Positions 10,623-21,957 of a stretch of DNA of 64,000 nucleotides are shown piece after piece (positions within the stretch are counted from its first letter, which is position 1; each line of letters opens with the position of its first letter). The stretch lies in contig NC_073312.1 of NCBI RefSeq assembly GCF_027595985.1, positions 6,246,174 through 6,310,173 of the forward strand. Direction: 5' to 3'. The DNA is from Sorex araneus (Eukaryota > Chordata > Mammalia > Eulipotyphla > Soricidae). The position numbers and the translations under genes are program-made. The notes below the pieces were generated by a model. The model was given only the letters and a program-made list of their open reading frames with translations. It was not told where the DNA came from and made no database searches.

Positions 10623-10858
10623 TTGCCCAGCAGGTAGGGCGTTTGCCTTGTATGTGACTGACCCGGGTTCAATTCCTCCGCCCCTCTCAGAGAGCCCGGC
10701 AAGCTACTGAGAGTATCCCGCCCGCACAGCAGAGCCCGGCAAGCTCCCCGTGGCATATTTGATCTACCAAAAGCAGTAACAAGTATCACAATGGAGACGT
10801 TACTGGTGCCCGCTCGAGCAAATCGATGAACAACAGGAGGACAGTGCTATAGTGCTAC
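10623..10858 (+). mobile_element. Type-2 SINE, sense
   Basis: After the same tRNA-like head as type 1 (GTAGGGCGTTTGCCTTG, then a B box GGGTTCAATTCC) the body differs: CTCTCAGAGAGCCCGGCAAG, TACTGAGAGTATCCCGCCCG, GAGACGTTACTGGTGCCCGC, ending GGACAGTGCTATAGTGCTAC. It has no poly(A) tail. Confidence 0.85.
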
Positions 10859-11023
10859 ATAATTTTTAAAGGACCCTGGTTGGGTCCATTGTTACTCTTT
10901 ACAAACCAGACCCTACTGGGTACCTTTGTGCTCACTCCTGTCTCATCTCTATGCTCCAGCTGTAATTTAAATTCTGTGACAGTCGAGGCCTGTGTTTGGA
11001 GGTTGTTCACTGTGTTTTATTGT

Positions 11024-11735
11024 AGGGTCACACCGGCTGTTCTCAGGGCTTCGTCCTCGCTCTGTGCTGAAGGATCAACTCCGAGTGTCTTGGGACCACA
11101 CACGATGCCGGGTTGAACCTAGAATTGACTTGGGTGAGACAAGCACCTTACCCCACAGTCTCTCCGGCCTTTACTTATTTGTATTTAATATGATCTGTGG
11201 TACTTAAATGAGCATCTGTTTTATTGTAGATTCTCAATATATAGTAATAAGGGATGAATAAAATAAGCATTTAGGTTTTTAAAAAATGGCAGAAAATAAT
11301 ATTCATGAATGAAGAGATGGAACCAACAAACTCTACTCCTTTGCATCAGGAGACACTCCAATCGGGTCCGAGTCAGAGACTGTCTTAGGTTATTCTTCCT
11401 TACTTTGGGGACACACCCGGTGACATTCAGAGGCTCCTCCCAGCTCTCTGCTGGGGTTGCTCCAGGTGTGCATGGATGGACCCCTGTGATGCTGGGGACT
11501 GTGCCCGGGGCACCCAGTGGTGGGGACCGTGCCCGGGACACCTGCCTTGACATAACCCCTGTCCAGCCCGGAGTACTGGGGGGTTTGTCTATTCTGGTTT
11601 TATTGGGGAGCTACCTCAGCAATGCTCAGGGGTCACTCCTGGTGGTGCTCAGGGGACCACACGGGATGCCAGGGAGTGACCCGAGTCAGCTGCGTGCAGT
11701 CTAGCTCCTTACCCACTCGACCGTCTCTCCAGTGC
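11024..11735 (-). mobile_element. Cluster of three old antisense SINE copies
   Basis: Positions 11,024-11,171, about 11,395-11,570 and 11,598-11,735 each carry diverged body motifs of the antisense type-1 SINE and end in CTCTCCGGCC, CCTGTCCAGCCC and CTCTCCAGTGCC. Unique-looking sequence with an A/T-rich character separates the first two. Confidence 0.6.
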
Positions 11736-11768
11736 CCTGGAATGTTCTTTAAGAGTGTTAGACAGCAG

Positions 11769-11940
11769 GGGCTGGAGCGATAGCACAGTGGGGAGGGCGT
11801 TTGCCTTGCACGCAGCTGACCCGGGTTCAAATCCCAGCATCCCATATGGTCCCCCGAGCACCGCCAGGGGTGATTCCTGAGTGCAGAGCCAGGAGTGACC
11901 CCTGTGCATTGCTGGGTGTGACCCAAAAAGAAAAAAAAAA
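11769..11940 (+). mobile_element. Young type-1 SINE with 18-bp target-site duplication
   Basis: The copy is flanked by perfect 18-bp direct repeats AAGAGTGTTAGACAGCAG at 11,751-11,768 and 11,941-11,958, the signature of LINE-1-type target-primed insertion. The empty site is unambiguous. Intact duplications and little divergence indicate a recent insertion. Confidence 0.96.
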
Positions 11941-12337
11941 AAGAGTGTTAGACAGCAGTGACACTAACGTGCCTTGGGAGTTTGTGTGACAGACAGCGAA
12001 GGAGGAATGGGCTGGCGGCCACACATCGACACACACGAGTCCAGGCCTCGGGGATGGGCGGGTCCGAGGGTGGCCTGCAGCCCGAGCATGACCTACAGAG
12101 GCCCGGCGAAGCTTCGAGAAGCTCCCAGGGACCAGTGAGCAAGGAGAGACCAGACTGGGCTGGAAATGAAGCACAGGGCTGAGGGCCACAAACGTGCCCC
12201 GTCTCCCCCTCACAAACGGCCCAAAGCAACACCACAAACACCAGCCCCCCGCCCCTAGCCCCCGTGTGTTCCGAAACCAAAGCACCCACGGGGGGCGAAA
12301 GGCAGACCTAACGGGACATCCACAGAAGCAGAAGCAG

Positions 12338-12490
12338 GGTTGGAGCAGTGGTACAGCAGGTCAGGCGCCTGCCTCGCAGGTGGCTGACCCGGGTTCAACC
12401 CCTGGCACAGATCCCTGAGCACAGAGCCTGGAGTAAGCCCTGAGAATGATCTGGTGAGGCCCCGAAACAAACAAACAAAAAAACAAAACA
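12338..12490 (+). mobile_element. Old sense SINE, internally deleted
   Basis: Head GGTTGGAGCAGTGGTACAGC and B box GGGTTCAACCCC are visible, but the CCATATGGTCCCCTGAG segment is missing. The tail is (CAAA)n-like. Confidence 0.7.
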
Positions 12491-12512
12491 AGAAGAATTA
12501 AAGATTTAAACA

Positions 12513-12685
12513 CAGGGCCGGAGTGATAGCACAGTGGTTAGAGCATTTGCCTTGCATGCGGCTGACCCAAATTCAATCCCCGGCACCCCCTAGGGTCCCC
12601 CGAGCACCACCAGGAGTAATTTCTGAGCGCAGAGCCAGGAGTAACCCCTGAGCTTCGCTGGGTGGGATCCAAAAAGAAAAAAAAG
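12513..12685 (+). mobile_element. Type-1 SINE with 13-bp target-site duplication
   Basis: Flanked by AAAGATTTAAACA at 12,500-12,512 and 12,686-12,698. Head GGGCCGGAGTGATAGCAC, B box reduced to AATTCAATCCC, end GTGGGATCCAAAAAG. Confidence 0.93.
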
Positions 12686-13317
12686 AAAGATTTAAACAAA
12701 AACACAAAAATCAGAGACTCCACCCCTGCGGGCCCACATCTGAGCTACAGGACACGCCGACAGGCAGCAAGGGAGGGGCAGATCCACGAGGCAACCCGCG
12801 AATCCATGAGGGATTCTGCAATGATGCAGGTGCTCCCGGCTGCCGGGGCTCAGGGGGGCTCCGTGGCCTGCGGGCTGGCTGGGCACAGCCAGGTGCTTCT
12901 CCGGTCTGGGCACAGTACATGGTCACTCCCGGACACCAGCAAGGACGGGGTCGTCTGAGGGCTCGGCGGCTTGGACACCCGAGCCCTCCCTCATGTGACC
13001 AGCAGGTGACATGGGCTTTGGCTGAAGCTCTCGGTGGCCTCTGTGTGGCCTCTCCAACGGGCCGGAGTTTCTTCCAGCAAGAAGGACGCGGCCAGTGTCC
13101 AGGGCCTGGAGCCAGAGACGGTCATCTGTCCGGGTGACCTGTGGGTGACTCCGCTTCAGGCCACCCCCAGTTCTAAATGTTTCTAGAAACAGAGCAACGA
13201 AGAGCCACTGGCAAGGGGGGCAAGACTCAGAACCAAGTTTGGCAGTTCACAGCTGGCTGCTTGTGCCTTCCAGAAATTTCTGGAAGGGGCCAGACTCATT
13301 CTATTCTTGAAGACTTT

Positions 13318-13820
13318 TCTTCCCCTCCCCCACATTATTTTAACACCGTGGTTGACGAAGTTGTTCCCGATGATGTCACAGGCGTTCAATATTCCAACCC
13401 CAACCCCACCACCACTCTCACCTTCCCGCCACCACGGTCTCCATTTCCCAACCGCCCCTCGAGCCCGCCCCCGTAACAGGCCCACAATATTAATTTTATA
13501 TTGCTTGTTACCGATAAGTAGCCATGGAATGATCAAAAAATATTTCCATTTGGGCTGGAGCGATAGCACAGCGGGGAGGGCGTTTGCCTTGCACGCGGCT
13601 GACCCAGGTTCGATTCCCAGCGTCCCATATGGTCCCCCGAGCACCGCCAGGGGTAATTCCTGAGTGCAGAGCCAGGAGGTAACCCCTGTGTATCGCCGGG
13701 TGTGACCCAAAAAGCAAAAAAAAAAAAAAATTTCCATAGAAGAAAATTGTTGTATCTCACCAAGGGGACATTAAGCCCTTGTCTGAGGGTTTTCTAAGCT
13801 GTTGTGGCAAGTTAAGCCTC
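13318..13820 (-). mobile_element. LINE-1 3' UTR, antisense, split by a SINE
   Basis: The stretch from CACATTATTTTAACACCGTG through the cytosine-rich CCCCAACCCCACCACC block to CCTTGTCTGAGGGTTTTCTA aligns by eye with 19,970-20,230 (CTTAATACTTTATTTAAAC ... CCTTGTCTGAGGGTTTACTG). Both read as the reverse complement of the same LINE-1 3' UTR family. A SINE (13,552-13,729) interrupts it. Confidence 0.6.
13552..13729 (+). mobile_element. Type-1 SINE, sense, inside a LINE-1 3' end
   Basis: Full-length head, B box GGTTCGATTCCC and A tail. Flanks share ATTTCCAT, a short target-site duplication. Confidence 0.93.
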
Positions 13821-13821
13821 T

Positions 13822-14020
13822 GTGCCATAGCACAGCAGGTAGGGCGTTTTCCTTGCATGCAGCCAACCTGGGTTCGATTCCTCTATCCCTCTCGGAGAGC
13901 CCTGCAAGCTACTGAGCGTATCCCGCCCGCACGGCAGAGCCTGGCAAGCTACCCGTGGTGTATTCAATATGCCAAAAATAATAGCAACAAGTCTCACAGT
14001 GGAGATGGGACGACAGTGCT
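13822..14020 (+). mobile_element. Type-2 SINE, sense
   Basis: Head CCATAGCACAGCAGGTAGGG, B box GGGTTCGATTCC, then the type-2 body (CTCTCGGAGAGCCCTGCAAG; GTATCCCGCCCGCACGGCAG) and end CGACAGTGCTACAG. It is shorter than the copy at 10,623 because the GTTACTGGTGCC segment is missing. Confidence 0.85.
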
Positions 14021-14036
14021 ACAGTTCATGGTTTTG

Positions 14037-14219
14037 GGTTTTTTTTTTTTTTGCTTTTCGGGTCACAACCTGCGATGAACAGGGGTTACTCCTGACTCAT
14101 GCACTCAGGAATTACTCCTGGCGGTGCTGGGGGGGACCATATGGGATGCTGGGATTCGAACCCGGGTTGGCCGAGTGCAAGGCAAACGCCCTCCCCGCTG
14201 TGCTATCGCTCCAGCCCCA
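14037..14219 (-). mobile_element. Type-1 SINE, antisense, with 16-bp target-site duplication
   Basis: Bounded by ACAGTTCATGGTTTTG at 14,021-14,036 and 14,220-14,235. The left copy overlaps the ACAG end of the type-2 SINE, so this insertion is younger than that element. Confidence 0.95.
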
Positions 14220-14235
14220 ACAGTTCATGGTTTTG

Positions 14236-14720
14236 TTAGTCGAGGCTGGTTGGCCTCCGTGTTACGTTCCCCTCCAATCTGCTGTGTTCTAACGGGAGTC
14301 AGTGTTGAAGAGTTTGGAGGTGTCGCTCCAGAAAATCCAGGATATTTTACTGGGTAGTCCGGCTGGGGCGTGGCGGCAGCTTTGGGGGTGGGAGCGGCTG
14401 CCGGAGCCTTGTTAGGGCGGGAGCTGCCCCCCCGCCCCCTGGCTCCGAGATGAACCCAGAGATTCTCGGCTGGGAACAGGTGTCCGGGAGGTTTGTGCGG
14501 CTCATTGGTCTCTTTGGAGATTTGTTTCGGAGTCTCCGGAGCAAGGCCGGTGGAGCTGCTGACACGGAGGCAGCGGGAGGGGGGGAGCACGGGGGGCGGG
14601 GGGCAGCTGCGGGGTGGTGGGGTGCGCAGAGGGGTGGGGAAGTCTCCCACCCCAACTCCCAGAAGGGCTCGAGTCTCCAAGACTTTTCTTTGCTCCCCTC
14701 CTGGTCAGAATAAGTCCCCT
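14236..14720. other. GC-rich stretch, possibly more LINE-1 3' UTR
   Basis: Between two SINEs lies 480 bp of G-rich sequence with an ATG at 14,450 that opens an 87-residue frame. The protein matches nothing I recognise. Because it continues the antisense LINE-1 3' UTR at 13,318-13,820, an untranslated repeat is the simpler reading. A real gene is not supported. Confidence 0.35.
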
Positions 14721-14723
14721 TGT

Positions 14724-14724
14724 A

Positions 14725-14755
<31 letters not shown>

Positions 14756-14912
14756 GGGTCACACCTGGCATTGCACAGGGGTTACTCCTGGCTCTACACT
14801 CAGAAATCACCCCTGGCAGTGCTCGGGGGACTATATGGGATGCTGGGAATCGAACCCGGGTTGGCCGCTTGCAAGGCAAACGCCCTACCCGCTGTGCTAT
14901 GGCTCCAGCCCC
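14724..14912 (-). mobile_element. Type-1 SINE, antisense, young
   Basis: Flanked by AAGTCCCCTTGT at 14,712-14,723 and 14,913-14,924. A long T run leads to GCTTTTTGGGTCACACCTGG and CTCCAGCCCC. Confidence 0.94.
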
Positions 14913-15394
14913 AAGTCCCCTTGTGTCTTTGCCGGGCTCGTCCCTTCTCCTGGTGGAAATCCCCTCCAAGACACCCTCTCCTTGCAAAGGGCTGTCCTTC
15001 GTGAATAGCCGTTAGCACCCATTCCCTTCCCCCTGTTTAAATTCTTCTCGGTGGGGCTGAGAGAGAGTATGGGCATTAGGGCACGTGACCCGCGTGTGTC
15101 CACCTAATTTGATTCCCAGCACCCCCGGACCCAAACATCGCCGGAGCAGCCCTGGAGACCGACAAACCTCCACATTCACCGGGATTTGCTTTTGGCTTTT
15201 GTTTATTGTCTTGTCCCCAGGCCAAAGGGGAGTGGATCTTACTCCACACGGTGCGTCCACGGCCAGGGCGGTGCCCAGAGTCTGCTGAGCAGAGCTGAAG
15301 CAGGACAATTTCCAGTACAAATTTCTCTCTCCAACCAGGTCACTGAGCCCCGTGGGAAGGTTGAATGAAGAGCATTTCAAACAGACTGACCTTC

Positions 15395-15562
15395 TCTGTC
15401 TTGTTTTGGGGTCACTCCCAGCGGTGCCCAGGGGTCTCTCCTGGCTCTGCACTCAGGAATTACTCTTGGTGGTGCTCGGGGGACCCTAAGGGATGCCAGG
15501 GATCAACCCTAGGTGAGCTGTGTGCAGGGCAAACGCCCTCCCCGCTGTACTCTCTCTCCAGC
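15395..15562 (-). mobile_element. Old antisense type-1 SINE
   Basis: GGTCACTCCCAGCGGTGCCC, CTGCACTCAGGAATTACTC and CTCTCCAGCCC are all recognisable in the right order. The T-rich end is eroded. Confidence 0.75.
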
Positions 15563-16200
15563 CCTGGCCTCCTTTTTTGGATTCCAAGAAAGGGTCACTG
15601 TAAAGCTGAGGCATAAGTGAAGAAAGTTTCCCTCTCTGGAATCAATGCAATAAAAAAACACAGGAAGGGAAGCGATGTTGGCACCGGGCTGAGATCTGGT
15701 GTGCAGACAGGGATGGAACATGCCAGAAGAAAAGGAAGGAGGTGGGTACAGCCACGGGTAGGGGGAAAGGGTGGGAGAGCTGGAGATTACTCCGTAGCTT
15801 CACCTGCTGCTCAGAGTGTAGCCCCCCCCCCCCCGCCATGCTGGACCACATGTCCTCAGGAACACTTCCCAACCTTCAACACACTCTTGAATCACTTTGG
15901 ACACATCTAGATTCCGACACCTCCAGGCCATCGCCTCCTTTGTCTAGTACAATTGGTGAGATCGCCGGCAGAGGAACCCAGGTGTGTGGGACCCGGGGCT
16001 GAGATCTCCAAGACTGCTTGGGTTGGGGCTGGGCCTCTTCCGCCCAGATTCCCCATTTTCCAGTAGCTAGGCAGTCACACCCAGGGACTGCCCCCAGTGC
16101 CGTGTAATCCCATCAACAGCCAACATCCAGAAACTATAAAACCAAGCTCCCAGAAGCTTGCAGGAGAGTGATTTGGTCTGGGGCGGGGGGGAGGGGGGCA
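15563..16200. other. Intergenic sequence, no gene recognised
   Basis: No coding signature on either strand and no clear mobile element. A short C run is at 15,822-15,836. Confidence 0.3.
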
Positions 16201-16221
16201 GGGGGACTTGCTTTGCGGCCG

Positions 16222-16491
16222 CGCGACATCTTTTAGCCTCGTTCTCCCTCTGGGAGAACCAGGAAACTCTACCGAGAGTTTCCTGCCCCCATGGGAGAGT
16301 CTCACAAACTCCCTTATGGCGTATTCATGTGCCAAAACCAGTAACAATGATGGGTCTCATTCCCCTGACCCTGAAAGAGCCTCCAATGCAGCATCATTGG
16401 GAAGGACAAATAAAGAGAGGCTTCTAAAATCTCAGGGCTAGGACAGATGGAGACATTACTGAGACCACTCGGGAAATCGACGATCAACAGA

Positions 16492-16563
<72 letters not shown>
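16222..16563 (+). mobile_element. Type-2 SINE, long form, with (ATG)n tail
   Basis: A diverged type-2 body (CTCTGGGAGAACC; GCGTATTCATGTGCC; CCAGTAACAATG) is followed by an extra block, CTCATTCCCCTGACCCTGAA ... AAAGAGAGGCTTC, before GAGACATTACTGAGACC. It ends in about 22 GAT/ATG repeats (16,490-16,560). The same extra block is in the copy at 21,958. Confidence 0.75.
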
Positions 16564-16565
<2 letters not shown>

Positions 16566-16823
16566 CAGATCGCCTAGGAACTTAAGTATCATCATGAAAA
16601 TCATGAAATAATAAAATAAACTCTATCACGGGAGAGAGTTTCCTTGGGCCAGGGACGGTGAGTTGTGTTTATGGGGGAAAGCATCCTAGCACGAGAGACA
16701 GTTGAGGACAGAAGGGAACACTGCACCTGTGACCTGATCTCAAACAGTTACCGTCTGGGAGAAACCGAGCAGTAACGCTTCTCTAAGTTGGAAACCGTTT
16801 CAAAATATGGGAAATAAAAACAA

Positions 16824-17009
16824 GGGAGCTGGAGCGATAGTACAGTGGGGAGGGCATCCGCCTTGCACGCAGCTGACCCATGTTGGATCCCCGGCATCCT
16901 ATAGGACCCCCCGCACACCGCCAGGAGTAATTCCTGAGTGTAGAGCCAGGAGGAACCTCTGAGCATCGCTGGGTGTGACTCCCCGCCAAAAAAGAAAAAC
17001 CAAAAAAGC
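16824..17009 (+). mobile_element. Type-1 SINE, sense, diverged
   Basis: Head GAGCTGGAGCGATAGTACAG, B box altered to TGTTGGATCCCC, end GGTGTGACTCCCCGCC plus an A-rich tail. Confidence 0.85.
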
Positions 17010-17914
17010 AATCGTCACTCCCTCTTCCCATGGCTCTGCTGGCATAGGGAGGCCTGGCACACACCCTCTCGCTGTGACAGGCCAGCAAGGGTGGGGGGCG
17101 CTCTCTCAGGATGCTGCTGGACCCACTGGCCAGGGAGGACCTACACCTTTCTACCTGCAACGGGGTTGGGGTGTAGCATCCTGCCCTTGAGGGTGGCTGG
17201 AGCACAGGGGCTGCGGTGTGGCTTCAGGAAATCCCTCACCGCGCCGGGAAACCCCCGACAGCAACGCTTTGCCGGGGCAACCTCACAGCCTGGGCTCGAA
17301 CTCACAGCCGGCTTGCTCCCAAGACGGACGCTCAGCACCGGCGCCCCCTGCTGGCTCGCCCAGAAACTTCCCTGAATGAGGCTCCTCAAGCTCCTAGACC
17401 CAATCACACTCGAGGAATGGATGAGGGGTGCATGGCCCAGATGGGTCGAAATCTGGATTTGTAACGGGCCGCCCCCAGTGATTCCAACGTGCTCCTGAGG
17501 TCACGTGGCCCAACGTGATAAAGTCTGGGCGAGTGGGAGGATCCAGCTAGTGTGCCCAGTTGGACTGGCATGAGGTGGGGAGCAGAGGGCACGTGGGTGG
17601 CTTGGTTTTGTTTTTTAATTCGAGACTTAAATGCAGATGGGAGGCGGGCGGGGTGAGAGGTTGAGAGCACGGGCCGTGCGGGGCGGAAGCATCTAACAGC
17701 GTCCTGTCTTGAGCACAGGGGCTGCCCTGTGGCATCAGGAAATCGCTCCCTGCCTGGAACTGTTTGTTTCTATTTCACTTTCCCACATCTCTCCCTTGAC
17801 CATCAGCGGCGTTTGCCATTAAGGCTGCTCTCGAGACAGACGGCCACCGTGGGCTTCAACCCTTAGGTTGACCGGCGACTCCTAGGTCCTTACAACAGTT
17901 ACTTGCATTTTTAA
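17010..17914. other. Intergenic sequence, no gene recognised
   Basis: About 900 bp of moderately GC-rich DNA. Short frames exist on both strands but overlap each other and have no splice or domain support. The words CAGGGGCTGC and TGGCATCAGGAAAT or TGGCTTCAGGAAAT recur at 17,208-17,232 and 17,717-17,742, hinting at an old local duplication. Confidence 0.3.
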
Positions 17915-18096
17915 TTTTTTTTTTTTTTTTTGCTTTTTGGGTCACACCCGGCAATGTACAGGGATTACTCCTGGCTCTGTGCTCAGGAATCAGCCCTGGC
18001 GGTGCTCAGGGGACCCTATGGGATGCTAGGAATTGAACCCAGGTCGGCCACAGGCAAGGCAAACGCCCTACCCACTGTGCTATGGCTCCAGCCCCA
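17915..18096 (-). mobile_element. Type-1 SINE, antisense
   Basis: A T run, then GCTTTTTGGGTCACACCCGG, ends GGCTCCAGCCCC. A TTA microsatellite follows. Confidence 0.92.
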
Positions 18097-18663
18097 ATTA
18101 TTATTATTATTTTTTTGATGGCGGATTTGGACAGACTGTTGAGCAGTGCACATTAAAAGTTGATGCCTTTTAAAATGAAATTTCTTCTGAAATAATGAAA
18201 GGAACTCGGCGCTGAAGCAGTACGGTGGAATCATCTCTCGCTCTCCTTAATTTCTCAATTTAAATCACTTATGAGAATTGCTTTTCACATTTCTGGATGT
18301 CATAGACTATCAAATAAGAGGTAGTGTTATCTATTATTTATTGGACTTCATAACTCACTGCTGAATAATGTAGTAGTACTTTCTCTTTGTCCCATTCGCG
18401 CCCTGGGGCAACAGCGCACTGGACTTTCTCTGCGTTGAAACTGCATCACCCGATTAGCGCAGACAGTTTTCTACTCAAACTGCACCAAAGTCGGTGCTTC
18501 CTTTGCTGCCCCTGTTGAAAGGAGAGCCTGCACCCTTCTGGAACCTTCCGGAACCTTCCCTAACCTTCCCCTCTGCTGTGGTTACCTACCCTGCCTCTGG
18601 GATTGGATCCAGAAGGCAGGCTCAGTGAACGCTACGCTCAGTTTCTCCTCTGGCGCTTTTGGG

Positions 18664-18800
18664 GATCAGGGAGATAGCTCAGGACTGAGCAGATGCTTTG
18701 CATGCTGGAAGGAGGCTGTGATTCAATCCTCAGTATGGCCTGGGTAACCCCTGGACACAGAGCAGAGAGTAGGCCCTGAGCAGTACCTAGGTAATTCCCC
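18664..18800 (+). mobile_element. Old sense SINE fragment
   Basis: GGGAGATAGCTCAGGACTGAG resembles a degraded head, followed by TGTGATTCAATCCTCAG in B-box position. The 3' part has decayed into a C-rich run. Confidence 0.45.
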
Positions 18801-18968
18801 CCACCCCCCGCCCCCCGCCCAAGAAAGGCGGGGAGAGAATGAAGAAACTTTTGCATCATTGTCTAGAGCTGGGTAGCTTAGGAAGAAGAGAGTCTTCAGA
18901 TGTGGAATGTTTTCACCTTATCACCAAACTTTATTTTTTTAATTAAAAACATATTATTATTATTATTA

Positions 18969-19137
18969 TTTTTGCTTTTTGGGTCACACCCAGTGATGCT
19001 CAGGGATTCCTCCTGGCTCTGCACTCAGGAATTACTCCTGGAGGTGCTCATGAGGCCATATGGGATGCTGGGGCTCAAACCCAGGTCGGCGGTGTGCAAG
19101 GCAAATGCCCTACCCGCTGTGCTATCGCTCCAGCCCC
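18969..19137 (-). mobile_element. Type-1 SINE, antisense
   Basis: A (TTA)n tract runs into GCTTTTTGGGTCACACCCAG and the element ends CGCTCCAGCCCC. It is moderately diverged. Confidence 0.9.
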
Positions 19138-19344
19138 ATCATCACCAAGCTTGATGGGGACTCAGTCTCATCCACCAGCTTTTCAGAGGACCCCACTGAA
19201 GTCCACCTTCGCCCCTTCTCTGTTGTGCCCCAATGTTGCCAGCTCACCACCCGCTGTCGGTGACGGGTTCTTGCTTCCTGTCTCTCGCCCCACGAGGTTG
19301 CTGCTGGCCGTAATTCATAGCAGCAGGAAATTTTTGTTTAAAGT

Positions 19345-19509
19345 TTTGTTTTCGGCCTAAACCCAGTGGTGCTCAGGGCTTCCTCCTGGTTCTGCACTCA
19401 GGGATCACTCCTGGTGGGGCTCAAGGACCATACGGGATGCTGGGGGTTGAACCTGGGCTGGGAGAATGCAAGGCAAGTACCTTCTCCACTGTCCCCTCCG
19501 TCCAGCCCC
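19345..19509 (-). mobile_element. Old antisense SINE
   Basis: CCCAGTGGTGCTCAGGGC, CTGCACTCAGGGATCACTCC and CCGTCCAGCCCC occur in order with many substitutions. Confidence 0.65.
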
Positions 19510-19969
19510 AGCAGTACGGCCTGTATTCCGTCTTGCCCAACTCTCTCACCTGGTAAAGTTGGCAGTGGGTGGATACGTCCTAGTTGGCGACTGTGTGTGC
19601 ATACCCCATCTGGTCGCGCCATGCCCTGGCCACCCCCAAGGTCTCCTGCACAGCTGGGGAAAAGCTGTCTATTCATTCTGCAGCCAGATGGGCCATACAA
19701 GTCCCAGTGAGCGGAGAATCTGGTGCTTCCTTCCAGGACAGCCTTCGGAGGGTCTAGCTGCACACACTTGTGGTATTTCCCCCTTCGAACAAGGTAGTTC
19801 CTGAACACGGAGCAGCAGGCTCTGTCCTCTTCCCACCTACCATCTCAGCTTAGTTCCCTGTCTCTGCCCTCTGAGCCAAAATTCCGCCTTGCTCCCCATC
19901 CTTGTCTTCCCGGCAGTTAACACTGCAGAGACCACAGACCCATTGTCTGAATTTCTTTCTTTTTTTTTT

Positions 19970-20600
19970 AAACTTAATACTTTATTTAAACACCATGATT
20001 TACAAAGTTATTCACAATACAGTTGTTTCAGGCATTCAATGTTCCGGTCCCACCTCCAGCATGCCCTTCCCTCCAGCAGGGTCCCTGTTCCCCGCTCCCC
20101 CCAGCCCTGCCCCTTTAACAGGCGCAAGATAATTTATATCGGTTGTTACAATACATCTCTCATAGTGGTGTGACCAAAGTCCTTGTCTGAGGGTTTACTG
20201 AGCCAGGTGGTGTGAGCTGAGCCTGCTGTGTCCCGGGCTTCGCTCCCTGTGCCTAGTGGGCTTCTGTGAGGCTTTCCTATCTAGTTGGCTGCGCCCCTCC
20301 CACTGGGCTGTCCGTCCGTGCTGGGATTTAGGAGATGCTGTGCCACATATGCGGCCGCACGTTCCAGGAACTGCGGAACTGGGACTCTCCAGCGACTTGG
20401 TGTCTCTTGAGACTAGGTGTGGAGCTGCGAAGCTGGCCTGTGTATAAGCTGCAGGAGGTGGGGACTTAACACCCCCTCTCATCGTGAGAAGGCCCCAGGG
20501 GGCTTGCCTGGGACAATTCAGCAGCAATGAAATTAGTCTGTCTGTCTTTCATTGCTGGAGGCCCTGGGCCTTTTCAGAAGGGGGGCAGTGTTGGGCTAGT
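19970..20600 (-). mobile_element. LINE-1 3' UTR, antisense
   Basis: It starts at the reverse-complemented A tail (TTTTTTTTTAAACTTAATAC) and continues through GTTATTCACAATACAGTTG and the C-rich block. It is homologous by eye to 13,318-13,820 and, more distantly, to 48,718-49,000. The left limit is sharp; the right limit is not. Confidence 0.55.
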
Positions 20601-21002
20601 CTAGAACCTACTCTAACTTGACGTTCTGGAGGGCAGCAAGTAAGAGCTGTGTGTCAACCACCAGATGGCTTCATGGGTGCGTCTCTTTAGTCACAGGGCC
20701 CCTGGGCAGGTCTTGGCAGGCCCGCTCTTAAATGGAACGAGCAGCAGAAAGTCCAGGTCCAACAGGAGCCCCAGAACGGCAATTACACCAACCCTGATAA
20801 CAGCGATCTGGGCTTTTATATTAGTGTCCCTGCCCCTTAGCTGTCCCTGCCCCCACCTGGCAACACCCTACGTACATTGGAGTCGGTGAACTCGGCCAAT
20901 CGGATTATTCTTGTAAATGAGGGGCCAGTTGGAAGTCCTGAGTACCTGGCCCCTCCCTTTGCTCCTCCTAACAGAGGGGCTGTGCCTATTGTCTTCGGGA
21001 CA
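20600..21002 (-). mobile_element. Candidate retroviral LTR remnant, antisense
   Basis: Read on the minus strand, the segment begins TGTCCCGAAG at about 21,002. It carries a GATTGGC (inverted CCAAT) opposite 20,895-20,901 and then TATAAAAG opposite 20,813-20,820, about 75 bp further on. TG start, CCAAT and TATA in this order and spacing suggest an LTR promoter. No internal viral genes, primer-binding site or second LTR were found. A cellular promoter is an alternative. Confidence 0.35.
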
Positions 21003-21046
21003 GAACTGCCTCCATCTTATCCCTTAGTGGCTGCCATTGGCCGCAT

Positions 21047-21114
21047 TGGAGGACGAATGGAGACATTACTGAGACCGCTCGAGAAATTCGACGATCAACG
21101 GGATGATGGTGATG

Positions 21115-21198
<84 letters not shown>
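21047..21198 (+). mobile_element. 3' end of a type-2 SINE with (GAT)n tail
   Basis: Only the last segment (GGAGACATTACTGAGACCGC; GACGATCAACGGGATGATGG) and a GAT-rich tail of about 95 bp are present. The Asp- or His-rich frames here are microsatellite translations. Confidence 0.8.
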
Positions 21199-21199
<1 letters not shown>

Positions 21200-21957
21200 G
21201 TGGCTGCCAAGGTGAAATCAACAAACACAGACTAAGAAATGACAGAGCCGGACAAGGGGCAGATTTTTCTTAACGGTTCCTGTAGTCAAGAGCAGAGGAA
21301 AAGCCTGCCAGTGAGACTGTTGGGAGTTTTCACTCATTCCCATCTTTTCCTGGAAAGCAGCAGATGTGCAACTCAGAGATCTCCCTGCTGTTCCTGTGGG
21401 GTCGTGGGTGAGGGAACAGGGCAGGTGATTGTCTTTCAGACCCTAGCGTGGCAAAAGAGCCTCACGCATGAGCGAAGTCCCACGGAACCCAGGTAATGCG
21501 GAACTTTGTGATCTTGGACTCTGGATTCAACAGGACCCGGGAGCAGAGATCCTCTGCCCGCTTCCCCCAGTCTCCGGCCACCCAGGGGTCACCCCCATAA
21601 ACCACCTCCTGCCAGCGCCAGATAATCTCCTCACTGGTTGCTCTCCAGAACTCACGGCTGCTTCTCCCGGAAGGGAGCATAAATTGAGGCTCCCATAACC
21701 ATGCCACCGGACTCCGCACCAGGCTGTTTCCACTTGGGGCACCCCAGAGGAGGGCGGGTGAGAGCCCTTCCCGCCCAAGGGACCCAGCCCCGGCAGCCGA
21801 CCTCCACTACCCAACAGCCGCCATGCTCCAGGCCGCTTTCCACACGCTTGGGCAGAGCCTCACACACGAGTGAACATATTCCTGGACTGTACAGCCACAT
21901 GACTCATCATAAGACACTTCCTACCCATTTTCTATAAAATCATAGAGGCATATGTAT
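21199..21957. other. Intergenic sequence, no gene recognised
   Basis: Mixed-composition DNA with short overlapping frames on both strands, none with a known domain. No clear mobile element. Confidence 0.3.

Noticed and set aside
14450-14713. 87-residue frame beginning MNPEILGWEQ in a GC-rich stretch
   Set aside because: It shows no domain or splice structure and continues a LINE-1 3' UTR, so an untranslated repeat is more likely.
20877-21228. Asp-rich and His-rich proteins
   Set aside because: They come from the (GAT)n tail of a type-2 SINE.
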